From Mucilaginibacter celer (GTDB taxonomy: Bacteria; Bacteroidota; Bacteroidia; Sphingobacteriales; Sphingobacteriaceae): DNA of 64,000 nucleotides. The position numbers and the translations under genes were made by a program. Location of the stretch: assembly GCF_003576455.2 (NCBI RefSeq), contig NZ_CP032869.1, forward strand, positions 2,418,001 through 2,482,000. Direction: 5' to 3'. Within the stretch, counting starts at the first letter, position 1. Each line of letters opens with the position of its first letter. The notes under the pieces are model-generated. The model searched no databases. It was given only the letters and a program-made list of their open reading frames with translations, and was not told the origin of the DNA. This document shows, one piece after another, positions 36,709 to 46,089 of the stretch.

Positions 36709-38538
36709 TTACAATCTAAGTTCCCGCTGCCGCCCCAGTTGCTTATCCAGTTCAAGCGCGGCGCTAATGAGCGCGAGGTGCGTAAAGGCTTGCGGGAAAT
36801 TGCCAAGGTGCTCTCCTTTTTTGCCCAACTCTTCGCTAAACAAACCGAGATGATTGGCATAACCCATCATCTTTTCAAAACTCTCAACCGCCCGGTCAAT
36901 CTCGCCGGTTTTGGCAAGCGCTTCAATGTACCAGAATGAACACATATTAAAAGTACCTTCTTCTCCGTCAAGCCCGTCTACTTTTTCTATGTTGTTTTGG
37001 TACCTGCTTACCAGCACATCCAGTTTAAGCTCTTTATCTATTACCTTCATGGTTGATAGCCACCGCGGTTCAATAGCCGAAATATAGTGGGTTAAAGGCA
37101 TTAGCAAAGCGCTGGCATCAACATGACTGCTGCCTTTATATTGTACCCAGGCCCCTATCTCCTCATTCCAGAAATTATCGTAAATATCTTTATAAATCTC
37201 ATCACGCACCGCTCTCCACTCAGCTTCGGGATAAGGAAAGGAACGATGTTCGGCTATCTTAATGGCCCTGTCCATCGCTACCCAGCACATCAGGCGGGTG
37301 TGCAGAAACTCTTTTTTTTCGTTCCTGATCTCCCAGATGCCGTGGTCAGGCAGTTGCCAGTCGCTTATTACGCAGGCTACCTGTTTGGTTATCAGTTCCC
37401 AAAACTGGTAGGTAATGGGTTTATAGGTTTTATTATAAATGTATATGGTATCTATCAGTTCGCCGTAAATATCAATTTGGGTTTGCTGTGCTGCGCCGTT
37501 GCCTATTCTCACCGGTTTTGAGCCTTTATATCCATCCAGGTGTTTCAGTTCAGCTTCCTGTACGCCCCCTTTTCCGTTAATATGATAAAGCAGCTGGAGT
37601 TTGGTTTCCTGGCAAAGGTTAAAGATCCAATCCAAAAAAGCGGTTGCCTCATCATTCATTCCTAAAGCCAAAAACGCATACATAGTGAACGCCGCATCAC
37701 GGATCCAGGTAAAACGGTAATCCCAGTTACGATTGCCGCCAATGGTTTCGGGCAAACCAAAGGTAGGTGCCGCCACTACCGAACCGAATTGTGCCGAAGT
37801 AAGCAGCTTTAGCGTAATAGCCGAGCGGTAAATATGTTCGCTGTAACGCCCCTTGTAGCTGGTTTTATTAAGCCAGGTACGCCAAAGGTGTATGGTTTCG
37901 AGATAGGTTTGTTTTACATAATAATTGATATCGCTGAAAGCCTGTTCACTCTCCTCTTCCATTGATTCGAGCACGATATGGGCAACTTCACCTTCTTCTA
38001 ACGTAAACTCGGCATAGCCATCTGCTTTTTTTAATTCCAACGGGATATCGGCCATCAGCTTCAGTTTGGCATTACCATCGTTAATGCTGCGAAAAACAAT
38101 ACCGTTTTTCTTCAATTCGGTGTTATGTTTAGCGGCCGCGTAGTCGAATCGTGGCACACAATGCATTTTAAATTTTATTTTGCCGCGCACCGGCGTAACC
38201 TTGCGTACAATGGCACATACCGAAACACCCGCTGTATCGGGCAAAGGCATATAGTCTGTAATTTCAGCAATACCCCCATCGGCAAAAAAACGGGTTAGCA
38301 ATATGGCAGTTCCGGGAATGTAAAGTTGTTTGGTAGTGGCATCGGCCAATTGAGGCTCGACAGAAAAATAACCACCCTTTTTTGAATCGAGCAGGGAAGC
38401 AAAAATGGTAGGCGAATCAAACCGGGGGAACGACATAAAATCGATAGAGCCCGTGAGCGACACCAGCGCTACCGTTTGCAGGTTGCCTATAATGCCATAG
38501 TTTTCAATTGGTTGGTATGGTCGTTCCTGGTGTTTCAT
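36709..38538 (-). CDS. GH15 glucoamylase/trehalase-like glycosidase
   Basis: 609 residues, no signal peptide, so cytoplasmic. The N-terminal beta-sandwich (PIENYGIIGNLQTVALVSLTGSIDFMSFPRFDSPTIFASLLD) is the usual start of bacterial GH15 proteins. The (alpha/alpha)6 barrel has GGNRNWDYRFTWIRDAAFTMYAF and the late segment GEEGTFNMCSFWYIEALA, which would carry the second catalytic Glu. Members hydrolyse alpha-glucosides including trehalose. Which one this acts on cannot be read. Confidence 0.92.
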   Translation of the reverse strand: MKHQERPYQPIENYGIIGNLQTVALVSLTGSIDFMSFPRFDSPTIFASLLDSKKGGYFSVEPQLADATTKQLYIPGTAILLTRFFADGGIAEITDYMPLPDTAGVSVCAIVRKVTPVRGKIKFKMHCVPRFDYAAAKHNTELKKNGIVFRSINDGNAKLKLMADIPLELKKADGYAEFTLEEGEVAHIVLESMEEESEQAFSDINYYVKQTYLETIHLWRTWLNKTSYKGRYSEHIYRSAITLKLLTSAQFGSVVAAPTFGLPETIGGNRNWDYRFTWIRDAAFTMYAFLALGMNDEATAFLDWIFNLCQETKLQLLYHINGKGGVQEAELKHLDGYKGSKPVRIGNGAAQQTQIDIYGELIDTIYIYNKTYKPITYQFWELITKQVACVISDWQLPDHGIWEIRNEKKEFLHTRLMCWVAMDRAIKIAEHRSFPYPEAEWRAVRDEIYKDIYDNFWNEEIGAWVQYKGSSHVDASALLMPLTHYISAIEPRWLSTMKVIDKELKLDVLVSRYQNNIEKVDGLDGEEGTFNMCSFWYIEALAKTGEIDRAVESFEKMMGYANHLGLFSEELGKKGEHLGNFPQAFTHLALISAALELDKQLGRQRELRL

Positions 38539-38655
38539 TGCAGGGTAACAAGTGCAAGCTTAACTTGTTTAAATTGGGACATTTTAGCGTCTTTGTACAT
38601 CGATCGATATCGAAAAGTTTGGTAATTTTATCCGATGATAAAATGGTAACATCCC

Positions 38656-38988
38656 ATGAGTAAAAACTTTAAACTTAAACCAGAACAAATAAAACAACTA
38701 ATTACCCCGATGGGCGGCTGCCTGGCCACCGATAAAATTACCGTTGATGGCCTCGGTGTTGATTATATGTACCGCGAAGATGCGCACAATGAATTAGATA
38801 GCGGCTGGAGGTTTTTCTCCGGAACTGAGGATCAGGCTTATGTTGATGACCCGAATAACACTTCGGTTTATGATGTGAATACCATTGCCAATTATGATCC
38901 TGCAATCATCCCTTATCTGAATTTGCCCGTTGGAGCTGAACTGGAGCGTGTGCGGGGTACGGATGAGTTTGATGTTTTGGCGGGATAG
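38656..38988 (+). CDS. DUF2185 (Imm33-like) protein
   Basis: 110 residues: GGCLATDKITVDGLGVDYMYREDAHNELDSGWRFFSGTEDQAYVDDPNNTSVYDVNTIANYDPAIIPYLNLPVGAELERV. The core GWRFFSGTEDQAYVDDP is characteristic of DUF2185, a fold also listed among predicted immunity proteins (Imm33). It lies 8 bp before another small gene, so the two look co-transcribed. No toxin gene is adjacent. Confidence 0.75.
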   Translation: MSKNFKLKPEQIKQLITPMGGCLATDKITVDGLGVDYMYREDAHNELDSGWRFFSGTEDQAYVDDPNNTSVYDVNTIANYDPAIIPYLNLPVGAELERVRGTDEFDVLAG

Positions 38989-38996
38989 TTTATTAT

Positions 38997-39656
38997 ATGA
39001 CAGTTGAATTAATTCCAGTGCTGGAAATTATCGGTGGTCACCGTTCAGAAATACCCGAACCCAAAAGCTGGCCGTATTGGGAACATCCGGATGAGTGGGA
39101 TAATTATAATTTGAACCGCCTGTTAGGTAGCGGTTTTACAGATCTGGGGGCACCTTATGCGCCGGGTTCACATTTTTATCGTTTATCAAGCATTACAGAA
39201 ATAAACATTACAAAAGTCGTCCGACAGCATCTTTCCGATTTTTTCAAGGGTGTGTATAAACGTGACGGAGTTTCTCCGCTATTTGGCGGGTGCGTTTTGA
39301 AGGTTAATGATAAAGATATATTTTTTCCTCAATGTTGCAGCGACTTAAGTGATATAGCGTATTGGGAACACATTGCAGGCAAACACGAATCCGGATACTA
39401 TCAGGGGCATCCCCAACCCTATTTACAAATCGGTAAACAGCATATTCTGTTCGATTTTAAAACAAAAGAATTTGATGAGCCTTTTGTTCCGCCCGTGCCC
39501 GTTGATGAAATAACGATCAGTAAAGATCTTTTAACGGAAGCCGCTATAAAAGCAAAGGCCGAATTGCATGATTTTGCGGCTACGTTAATAAAGATAAACC
39601 ATAGCAACACCTTAAATGTTCCTGATATAGATAACCTCCTGATATGGGACTATTAA
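38997..39656 (+). CDS. Uncharacterised protein paired with the DUF2185 gene
   Basis: 219 residues, acidic, soluble, with no signal or membrane segment. It is rich in aromatic residues early (SWPYWEHPDEWDNYNLNRLLG) and has a possible Cys pair in FFPQCCSDLSDIAYWEHIAG. The family is not recognised. Location and composition resemble toxin immunity proteins, but this is only an impression. It could equally be a housekeeping orphan. Confidence 0.7.
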   Translation: MTVELIPVLEIIGGHRSEIPEPKSWPYWEHPDEWDNYNLNRLLGSGFTDLGAPYAPGSHFYRLSSITEINITKVVRQHLSDFFKGVYKRDGVSPLFGGCVLKVNDKDIFFPQCCSDLSDIAYWEHIAGKHESGYYQGHPQPYLQIGKQHILFDFKTKEFDEPFVPPVPVDEITISKDLLTEAAIKAKAELHDFAATLIKINHSNTLNVPDIDNLLIWDY

Positions 39657-39692
39657 AAGCCGCGCGCTGCTCTAACGCGCGGCTTAAATCAA

Positions 39693-42017
39693 TTAAGAAA
39701 CTATATTATCAGTAACGCTTTCCCGAATAACCTTTGCCGCCTCAACCATTTCAATTAAAGCCCGTTTGGTTTCATCCCATCCGCGGGTTTTTAAACCACA
39801 ATCCGGGTTTACCCAAAGCTGGGCATCCGGAATAACGGCCTGCGCTTTTTTCAACAGGCTGATCATCTCCTTACGATCAGGCACACGTGGCGAGTGGATA
39901 TCATAAACGCCGGGGCCAATCTCATTAGGATATTTAAAATCAGCAAAAACATCCAGTAGCTCCATTTGCGATCGGGATGTTTCTATCGTAATTACGTCGG
40001 CATCCATATCGGCTATGTTTTTAATGATATCGTTAAACTCGGAATAGCACATGTGGGTATGAATTTGCGTGGTGTCCTGAACGCCGCTGGCCGAAATGCG
40101 GAACGCTTTAACCGCCCAATCCAGGTATTTATCCCAATCTGTTTTGCGTAAAGGCAGGCCTTCGCGTATGGCGGGCTCATCTATCTGGATAATTTTGATA
40201 CCTGCCGCTTCCAGATCGCATACCTCATCGCGAATGGCCAGGGCTATCTGCGTACAGGTTTCAGAACGGGGCTGATCATTCCGCACAAACGACCATTGTA
40301 AAATAGTTACCGGTCCGGTCAGCATGCCCTTCATCCACTTCTGCGTTAAAAACTGCGCATAGGCCGACCATTTAACCGTCATCGCTTCGGGCCTTGAAAC
40401 ATCACCATAAATTATAGGCGGCTTAACACAGCGGCTTCCGTAGCTTTGCACCCAGCCATTGGCGGTAAAGGTAAAACCGGCCAGTTGCTCGCCGAAGTAT
40501 TCCACCATATCGTTACGCTCAAATTCGCCGTGTACCAATACGTCGAGGCCAATTTCTTCCTGCCATCTTATAGCTTTTTCGGTTTCAATGGCAATCAGTT
40601 TATCGTATTCGGCTTCGGTTAGTTCAGCCTTTTTTAAACGGGCGCGCCAGCCGCGCACCTCGGTAGTTTGCGGGAACGAGCCAATGGTTGTGGTGGCAAA
40701 AAGCGGCAGGTTAAGCACCTGCTGTTGTAATGCCTTACGCACAGGAAAACCATTTTCTCTTTTAGCATCATTTTCGGTTATAGCACTAACCCTGTCTTTA
40801 ACCAACTGGTTGTGAATTAAGGTTGATGTACGGCGCGCTTCATTTGCTTCGCGATTTTTAGCCAACTGGTGCAGGCTGCCATCGCTTACGTTAGAGTCCG
40901 ATAATTTGGCCAGCAATGCCACCTCGTTTATTTTTTGACGGGCAAAGGCCAGCCATTGTTTAATTTCGGGAGTAAGTACGGCCTCGTTAGTTTCGTTTTG
41001 CAAATCGCAGGGCGAGTGAATTAACGAACATGAGGGGGCTATCCAAACACGGTCGGCCCCTATCCCATCTATAGCTTTTTTGATGATGCCGAGCGAATTA
41101 ACAAAGTCGTTTTTCCAAACGTTGCGGCCGTCAACCACACCTAAAGACAGTATTGTTTTGGCTTGCAGATGAGTAATTACCTCATCCAACTGCTGCGGAG
41201 CGCGCACCAGGTCGATATGCAGGGCATCAGCCGGTAATGAAGTTGCCAGGGCGGTATTATTGCCCAATTGCTCAAAATAGGTTGCCAGCATTATTTTTAG
41301 CGATGGAAACTCTTTTTTTATCGCCTTGTAGGTTTCTTTGAAAACCTGCTGTGTTTTTTCATCCAGATCAAGAGCTAAAAACGGCTCATCAAACTGGATC
41401 CATTCAGCGCCCAAAGCCTTTAGTTTACCCAAAATATCGAGGTAAACGGGCAACAGGTTTTTAACCAGGTAGATCCTGTTAAAACCGCTCTCCTTTTCTT
41501 TACCCAATAACAGGTACGATACCGGGCCAATCAATACCGGTTTGCTGATAATGCCCAATTGCTTAGCCTCGTAAAATTCATCGATAATTTTGGTAGAGAA
41601 AAGTTTAAACTGCTGATCTTTATAAAACTCCGGAACGATGTAGTGGTAATTGGTATCAAACCATTTGGTCATTTCCATGGCTACTACATCAAGCCCTTCC
41701 TTTTGATAACCACGGGCCATGGCGAAATACAAATCGAGCTCGGCATTGCCTTTTTGGTTAATCACCTCGTGGTAGCGTTTGGGGATAGCACCGAACATCA
41801 GGGAATGATCGAGCACCTGATCGTAAAATGAAAAATCGTTTGAAGGGATCAGATCGATGCCTGCTTCTTTTTGCAGCAGCCAGTTTTCTTCGCGGATGTA
41901 CTTACCTACCGTAAGCACATTTTTTAACCCCGTTTTGCCTGCCCAGTAATTTTCGCAGACTTTTTTTAATTCGCGCCGGCTACCAATACGCGGGTAGCCT
42001 AAGTTTTGCGTTAGCAT
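39693..42017 (-). CDS. metE: Cobalamin-independent methionine synthase (MetE)
   Basis: 774 residues, the family's usual length. It starts MLTQNLGYPRIGSRRELKKV, with a folate-binding N-terminal barrel and a catalytic C-terminal barrel (TTTIGSFPQTTEVRGWR). Zinc ligands are in HTHMCYSEFND and the terminal NPDCGLKTRGW. It transfers methyl from 5-methyltetrahydrofolate polyglutamate to homocysteine without B12. A cobalamin riboswitch lies in its leader, so it should be off when B12 allows a MetH enzyme to work. That enzyme is not in the window. Confidence 0.97.
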   Translation of the reverse strand: MLTQNLGYPRIGSRRELKKVCENYWAGKTGLKNVLTVGKYIREENWLLQKEAGIDLIPSNDFSFYDQVLDHSLMFGAIPKRYHEVINQKGNAELDLYFAMARGYQKEGLDVVAMEMTKWFDTNYHYIVPEFYKDQQFKLFSTKIIDEFYEAKQLGIISKPVLIGPVSYLLLGKEKESGFNRIYLVKNLLPVYLDILGKLKALGAEWIQFDEPFLALDLDEKTQQVFKETYKAIKKEFPSLKIMLATYFEQLGNNTALATSLPADALHIDLVRAPQQLDEVITHLQAKTILSLGVVDGRNVWKNDFVNSLGIIKKAIDGIGADRVWIAPSCSLIHSPCDLQNETNEAVLTPEIKQWLAFARQKINEVALLAKLSDSNVSDGSLHQLAKNREANEARRTSTLIHNQLVKDRVSAITENDAKRENGFPVRKALQQQVLNLPLFATTTIGSFPQTTEVRGWRARLKKAELTEAEYDKLIAIETEKAIRWQEEIGLDVLVHGEFERNDMVEYFGEQLAGFTFTANGWVQSYGSRCVKPPIIYGDVSRPEAMTVKWSAYAQFLTQKWMKGMLTGPVTILQWSFVRNDQPRSETCTQIALAIRDEVCDLEAAGIKIIQIDEPAIREGLPLRKTDWDKYLDWAVKAFRISASGVQDTTQIHTHMCYSEFNDIIKNIADMDADVITIETSRSQMELLDVFADFKYPNEIGPGVYDIHSPRVPDRKEMISLLKKAQAVIPDAQLWVNPDCGLKTRGWDETKRALIEMVEAAKVIRESVTDNIVS

Positions 42018-42047
42018 GTCTTTTAATTGATTAAATAAATAAATCGG

Positions 42048-42206
42048 TTAAAAGCCCTTTAAGCTAAGCTTCGCAATGTTTTGTTGATATGAAAAATTGA
42101 GAGAAAAAGGGATGTACAGGCACAGGCCACTACCGGGCATAACACGCCCAATAAAAGCAAGTAAAATCAAAACCCCTCGACCAAAAGCTTCATACCGCGA
42201 AAGCAT
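42048..42206 (-). other. Possible 52-codon leader frame between riboswitch and metE
   Basis: An ATG at 42206, just after the riboswitch 3' end, opens a frame (MLSRYEAFGRGVLILLAFIG...) that ends at 42048, 30 nt before metE. A separate 8-codon frame (MKLLVEGF) lies at 42193-42167. Open frames of this size can occur by chance. GGGC...GCCC at about 42135-42150 could be part of the expression platform. Confidence 0.25.
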
Positions 42207-42211
42207 TGTCA

Positions 42212-42382
42212 ATTCAGTAGCAGGCAGGTCTCCTGACTTGTAACATTTTTGCCGCCCTTCCCATTTAAATTAATAAACAGTGGACATAAATTGGCAAAAA
42301 CCTTTGTGTTACTTACAGTTGCGCGACAGTTAGTGATTTGCACACTATTCCCTATTAATCTACAATTAAGTAAAACCCGTAC
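42212..42382 (-). promoter_or_regulatory. Cobalamin (AdoCbl-type) riboswitch
   Basis: On the minus strand the conserved blocks appear in order: an opening GGTTTTAC, then GGGAATAGTGTGCAAATCAC, the B12-box region GCGCAACTGTAAG, and the closing AAGTCAGGAGACCTGCCTG. Spacing and order fit the class. It lies in the leader of metE, where B12 binding is expected to repress expression. Confidence 0.93.
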
Positions 42383-42415
42383 CGGTTGATGAAGTAAAGT
42401 AAAGAACTATGGTGG

Positions 42416-42423
42416 CAAATATA
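42416..42423 (-). promoter_or_regulatory. Putative -7 box for the metE riboswitch transcript
   Basis: TATATTTG on the minus strand matches TAnnTTTG exactly. It places the transcript start about 25-30 nt before the first riboswitch block. No clear -33 element. Confidence 0.5.
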
Positions 42424-42469
42424 GTGATATCGGATATTAAAGCGGCCTGGGGGCGAATTAATATTTGTA

Positions 42470-44005
42470 TTACTTATTACCATGGATAGACACCAACCCT
42501 GAAACCGATGGCTGCACAATATCCGATACTTTTAATATCTCAATATAAAGATGAGTGTACGGCTTGTGCGGAAAACATACCGCTGTCATGGTAGTTAACC
42601 CTCCGTCGGCAAAAAACTCAATGGATGATGCATCGATAATTAAATGAATATCGGATGTTTTAGGAAAAGCTAATCTTGGCGCGTAAGCTGTTTTAGCAAA
42701 ATTGGGGTTAAAATCCGTTTTGCCGGATGCTGAGCGATCAATGTAGTAATTGCCTGTCTTGTTGTCATATCCGATAACCATCGTTTCGCCCTCGTCGTTT
42801 GATAGCTTAATCCTGAAGCCGGGTTTATTGCGAAGCTTTGCATCAAACCTGTACTGCTTATATTGTTTGTTAAGGTTTGCCAAAATATCCTGACCTGCTT
42901 TAACGGTTGGTTTTAAAACCAAAGTTTTTGCGGTAAGCGCATTAAGCTCTTTAGCCGGGGCGGAAGCCAGCAATACCTCATTATTAACCGCTTTTAAAGA
43001 TAATTCGCGGGGGATAGTCATGGCGTTACGCCATTTTTCGGTAGGTACCTGGTTGGCATATTCCCAGTTGCTCATCCAGCCCAGAAAAATTTTGCGGCTG
43101 CCTGTATTGCCCCAGGTAATGCCTGCATACTCGTCGGGGCCATAATCCAGCCAGCGGGTTTTGGTATCGCGCGGGGTAAATTTGCTGCCATTAAAATCGC
43201 CTGTAAAATACTGCGTTGCCGAACCGCCGTTAGGGCCACCGGGATTAATATTTACAATAAGCACCCAATGTGTTTTCCCATTTAATTTAAGTGGAAACAG
43301 ATCCGGACATTCCCAAACACCGCCGTGTGCACCTATGGTTGCGCCAAACTCGCTTTCTTTTTTCCATTTTTTTAAATTAGGCGATGAGTAAAAAGTAATC
43401 CTGTCTTTAGTAGCCAGCGTCATTATCCATTTTTTTTGCCGGGCATACCACATCACCTTCGGGTCACGAAAATCTTTAATTCCCGGGTTATTCAGCACTG
43501 GGTTGCCTGCGTATTTTGTCCAGGTAATGCCATTATCCAAACTATAGGCGAGGCTTTGGTTTTGATAATTATTGGTGCCGGCCTTTTCGCCGTTAGGGTT
43601 GTGATGTGTAAAAATGGCCACCAAAGGTATTTTTCCCTTTTTACCCAAGCCCGAAGTATTGTTTGAATCAACAACGGCGCTCCCCGAAAAAATGTAGCCC
43701 AGGCTATCGGGATATAAGGCAATGGGTAGCTCTTTCCAATGAACAAGATCGGTACTGGTGGCATGACCCCAATGCATCGGCCCCCATACGGTAGCATCAG
43801 GATAATACTGAAAAAACAGGTGGTAGGTATGATTAAAATAAACCATCCCGTTAGGATCATTGATCCAGTGCGCTGCAGGCGAAAAATGAATTTGCGGGCG
43901 GTATTGATCCCGGTAGGTTTCAACATCGTGATTTTGAGCCGTGGCTAAACGCGGCAATATAAAGCAAAACACGGCCAGCAGCAGGAGGCGTTTATTAGTC
44001 ATCAT
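42470..44005 (-). CDS. GH32 beta-fructosidase (levanase/inulinase-like)
   Basis: 511 residues from the tandem ATG at 44005; the signal peptide ends near ATAQ. The N-terminal five-bladed propeller has catalytic residues Asp50 in WINDPNG (nucleophile), Asp181 in FRDPKV (stabiliser) and Glu232 in WECPDLF (acid/base). A C-terminal beta-sandwich (about 375-511) includes IDASSIEFFADGG. It cleaves terminal or internal beta-fructosides of levan, inulin or sucrose. It stands alone, without susCD or a fructokinase nearby. Confidence 0.95.
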   Translation of the reverse strand: MMTNKRLLLLAVFCFILPRLATAQNHDVETYRDQYRPQIHFSPAAHWINDPNGMVYFNHTYHLFFQYYPDATVWGPMHWGHATSTDLVHWKELPIALYPDSLGYIFSGSAVVDSNNTSGLGKKGKIPLVAIFTHHNPNGEKAGTNNYQNQSLAYSLDNGITWTKYAGNPVLNNPGIKDFRDPKVMWYARQKKWIMTLATKDRITFYSSPNLKKWKKESEFGATIGAHGGVWECPDLFPLKLNGKTHWVLIVNINPGGPNGGSATQYFTGDFNGSKFTPRDTKTRWLDYGPDEYAGITWGNTGSRKIFLGWMSNWEYANQVPTEKWRNAMTIPRELSLKAVNNEVLLASAPAKELNALTAKTLVLKPTVKAGQDILANLNKQYKQYRFDAKLRNKPGFRIKLSNDEGETMVIGYDNKTGNYYIDRSASGKTDFNPNFAKTAYAPRLAFPKTSDIHLIIDASSIEFFADGGLTTMTAVCFPHKPYTHLYIEILKVSDIVQPSVSGLVSIHGNK

Positions 44006-44071
44006 AAAAAGGGAATTAATTGGTTTAACTAAAATAAGTAAAAACAACTATAAACAACTGCTCCCGGATAC

Positions 44072-44102
44072 AAAAAAGCCCCGGCTTCAATAAACCGGGG
44101 CC
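44072..44102 (-). terminator. Terminator of the mdaB-ygiN-aldo/keto reductase operon
   Basis: On the minus strand GGCCCCGG, a short loop and CCGGGGC are followed by TTTTTTG. It begins about 22 nt after the aldo/keto reductase stop. Confidence 0.85.
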
Positions 44103-44124
44103 ACAACTCAGCTAAAATGAATCC

Positions 44125-45108
44125 TTATACTTGTTTCAACCAATCACCTATCATTTTCAGCTCATCTTCACTCAAACTAAAGTTCATCGCGGCAGCATTA
44201 TCAGCAGCCTGTTCGGCATTGCGCGCTCCGGCTAATACAATGCTGATGCCCGGTTGCAGGGTTGTCCAACGTAAAACCAACTGCGAAAGGCTTGCTTTTT
44301 TTGCCTCAGCCAGTGGTGTTAACTTATTCAATAATGCCTTTATCTTTTCAGGATCAAACTGCCCGAAATAACCATTGCGGTGGTCATCGGCCTTTAACTT
44401 AGCTTCTTTAAAATACTTTCCGGTAAGCAGTCCCCGTTCCAGCGGACTGTAGGCTATAATGCCGATGTTATTTTGAATGGCATAAGGCACCACATCTTGT
44501 TCAATGCTACGGTTAAGCATGCTGTAAGGCACCTGGTTTGATGCAAGGCCGATGGTTTTACCGGCCTCCTGCATTTGGCCAAGGCTGTAATTGCTTACAC
44601 CCGCTGCCCTGATTTTACCCTGTGCTATCAGCTGGTTTAAAGCATCCATGGTCTCATCAATTGGCGTTGTACCATCAGGCCAGTGCAACTGCAGCAGGTC
44701 AATGTAGTCGGTACCTAAGCGTTTCAGGCTTTCTTCAACCTCTTTTATCACATTAGCTTTAGCGGCATAACGGTAAACCGGGATGCTTTTGCCATCGGCT
44801 CCGGCATCAAAAAAGTATTCGCCTTTCCCCTCGTTACTGCCATCCCATACCAGGCCAAACTTGGTAAGTAGTTGAATTTTGCTCCTGTCTTTACCTTTTA
44901 TCGCTTCGCCAATCAATTCTTCACTTAAGCCAAAACCATAAAACGGCGCTGTATCAAGCGTGGTAACACCATGATCTAATGAGGCATGGATAGCATTAAT
45001 CGAATCCTGTTTTTCATTACCGCCCCACATGGTGCCGCCTATGGCAAAAGCGCCGTAAGTAATGGCCGATAAGGCGAGGTCTGTATTTCCTAATTTCCTG
45101 TATTCCAT
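44125..45108 (-). CDS. Aldo/keto reductase
   Basis: 327 residues. The barrel shows the family's early DTAPFYG (with the catalytic Asp and Tyr), a TDYIDLLQLHWPD strand with the active-site His, and SNYSLGQMQEA. It is an NADPH-dependent reductase of carbonyl compounds, likely cytoplasmic. It is last of three redox genes (mdaB-like, ygiN-like, this one) and is followed by a terminator. The substrate is unknown; a reactive aldehyde or quinone is plausible from context. Confidence 0.92.
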   Translation of the reverse strand: MEYRKLGNTDLALSAITYGAFAIGGTMWGGNEKQDSINAIHASLDHGVTTLDTAPFYGFGLSEELIGEAIKGKDRSKIQLLTKFGLVWDGSNEGKGEYFFDAGADGKSIPVYRYAAKANVIKEVEESLKRLGTDYIDLLQLHWPDGTTPIDETMDALNQLIAQGKIRAAGVSNYSLGQMQEAGKTIGLASNQVPYSMLNRSIEQDVVPYAIQNNIGIIAYSPLERGLLTGKYFKEAKLKADDHRNGYFGQFDPEKIKALLNKLTPLAEAKKASLSQLVLRWTTLQPGISIVLAGARNAEQAADNAAAMNFSLSEDELKMIGDWLKQV

Positions 45109-45119
45109 TGTTTTGTTAA

Positions 45120-45410
45120 TTATGCAACACGTTGCGTTTTGTAAACTATTACCTCACCATCCAACATTTGGCCGGCTTGCTGGCCAAATTGCAGGTAATG
45201 TGGTTGTTGTGTATGCTGTTCAAAGCCAGCGGCATCCTGCCATATTTCATGAAAAATGAACAGGTTTTCGTTTTCATTGTCCTGGTACAGTTCGTATTGC
45301 TGGCAGGCTGCTTCCTGTTTTGAATTGGTTACAAGCTGTTCTAAAATTGGCTTTATCTGGGCGGCATAGCCCGGTTTACACTTAAGCAGTGCGGTTAAGT
45401 AAATGTTCAT
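45120..45410 (-). CDS. YgiN-like antibiotic-biosynthesis-monooxygenase-fold protein
   Basis: 96 residues of the ABM dimeric ferredoxin-like fold: MNIYLTALLKCKPGYAAQIKPILEQLVTNSKQEAACQQYELYQD and FIFHEIWQDAAGFEQHTQQPHY. In E. coli the YgiN quinol monooxygenase is encoded beside the MdaB quinone reductase, the same pair as here. Its start overlaps the end of the mdaB-like gene by 29 bp. It probably oxidises quinols in a redox cycle (inference from the pair). Confidence 0.88.
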   Translation of the reverse strand: MNIYLTALLKCKPGYAAQIKPILEQLVTNSKQEAACQQYELYQDNENENLFIFHEIWQDAAGFEQHTQQPHYLQFGQQAGQMLDGEVIVYKTQRVA

Positions 45411-46014
45411 GTTGAGTGTTGTTATTGATAAATAGTTTGTCGAGGTGTTGGCGGTAACGGTCGAGGTCTTTTATAATGTCGGCGTTCTTTTCTACATCAT
45501 GAAAGTGGATGCTTTCTAACGGCTTCATACCTGTAAAAGCATTCATGCGGTGAAAGCCGAACAGTACGCCTTCGTCAACACTGCGCTCGTTAAAAAACTC
45601 TCCGGGTAAGGTAAATGCTTCTTTAGGCGCGTTCCATGAGGTGGTTAGCAGGTACTGTTTGCCATGCAGCATGCCGCCAGTACCATAGTTAACAGTAGGA
45701 TTGGCTGCCGAGCGGCCATCGCTTTTATAAATACCGTTTTGATGCCCTTCGGTAAATACCACATCAATATATTGTTTAAAACCGTGCGGCAGGCTAAACC
45801 ACCATACCGGGGTATGGTAAATAATTACATCGGCCCATTTGTAGTTTTCTACTTCCTGTTTAGCATCGTAAGGTTTGTTGATATCGGTATGGCGAACCTC
45901 AAAACCGGCGTTATTTTCAAAATAATTTACGGTAGCATCAAGCAGCGTTTTATTAAACCTACCGCCCGAATGGCCAAATACCTGGCCGCCGTTTATTACA
46001 AATATGTTCTTCAT
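45382..46014 (-). CDS. mdaB: MdaB-like NAD(P)H quinone oxidoreductase
   Basis: 210 residues from the ATG at 46014 (MKNIFVINGGQVFGHSGGRFNKTLL), chosen because upstream codons lie in the promoter region. Flavodoxin-like fold: WADVIIYHTPVWWFSLPHGFKQYIDVVF and LLTTSWNAPKEAFTLPGEFF. It reduces quinones by two electrons with FAD, avoiding semiquinone radicals. First gene of the operon, divergent from a LysR regulator. Confidence 0.92.
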   Translation of the reverse strand: MKNIFVINGGQVFGHSGGRFNKTLLDATVNYFENNAGFEVRHTDINKPYDAKQEVENYKWADVIIYHTPVWWFSLPHGFKQYIDVVFTEGHQNGIYKSDGRSAANPTVNYGTGGMLHGKQYLLTTSWNAPKEAFTLPGEFFNERSVDEGVLFGFHRMNAFTGMKPLESIHFHDVEKNADIIKDLDRYRQHLDKLFINNNTQHEHLLNRTA

Positions 46015-46041
46015 TTTTAATTTTCTTTTTGTTTGATGATG

Positions 46042-46049
46042 CAAAATTA
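46042..46049 (-). promoter_or_regulatory. Putative -7 box of the mdaB operon
   Basis: TAATTTTG on the minus strand, exact to TAnnTTTG, about 28 nt from the mdaB start. The palindrome at 46064-46077 would overlap the -33 region. Confidence 0.5.
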
Positions 46050-46063
46050 ATTCGCGCACATCT

Positions 46064-46089
46064 ACTATTAAAATAGTATAAATTATACT
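46064..46089. promoter_or_regulatory. Overlapping palindromes, likely LysR binding region
   Basis: ACTATTAAAATAGT (46064-46077) and AGTATAAATTATACT (46075-46089) are overlapping dyads between the divergent mdaB and lysR promoters. TnA-rich dyads of this kind are typical LysR sites. Confidence 0.55.

Noticed and set aside
39693-42017. Antisense frames over metE
   Set aside because: They are shadows; the MetE sequence is complete and typical.
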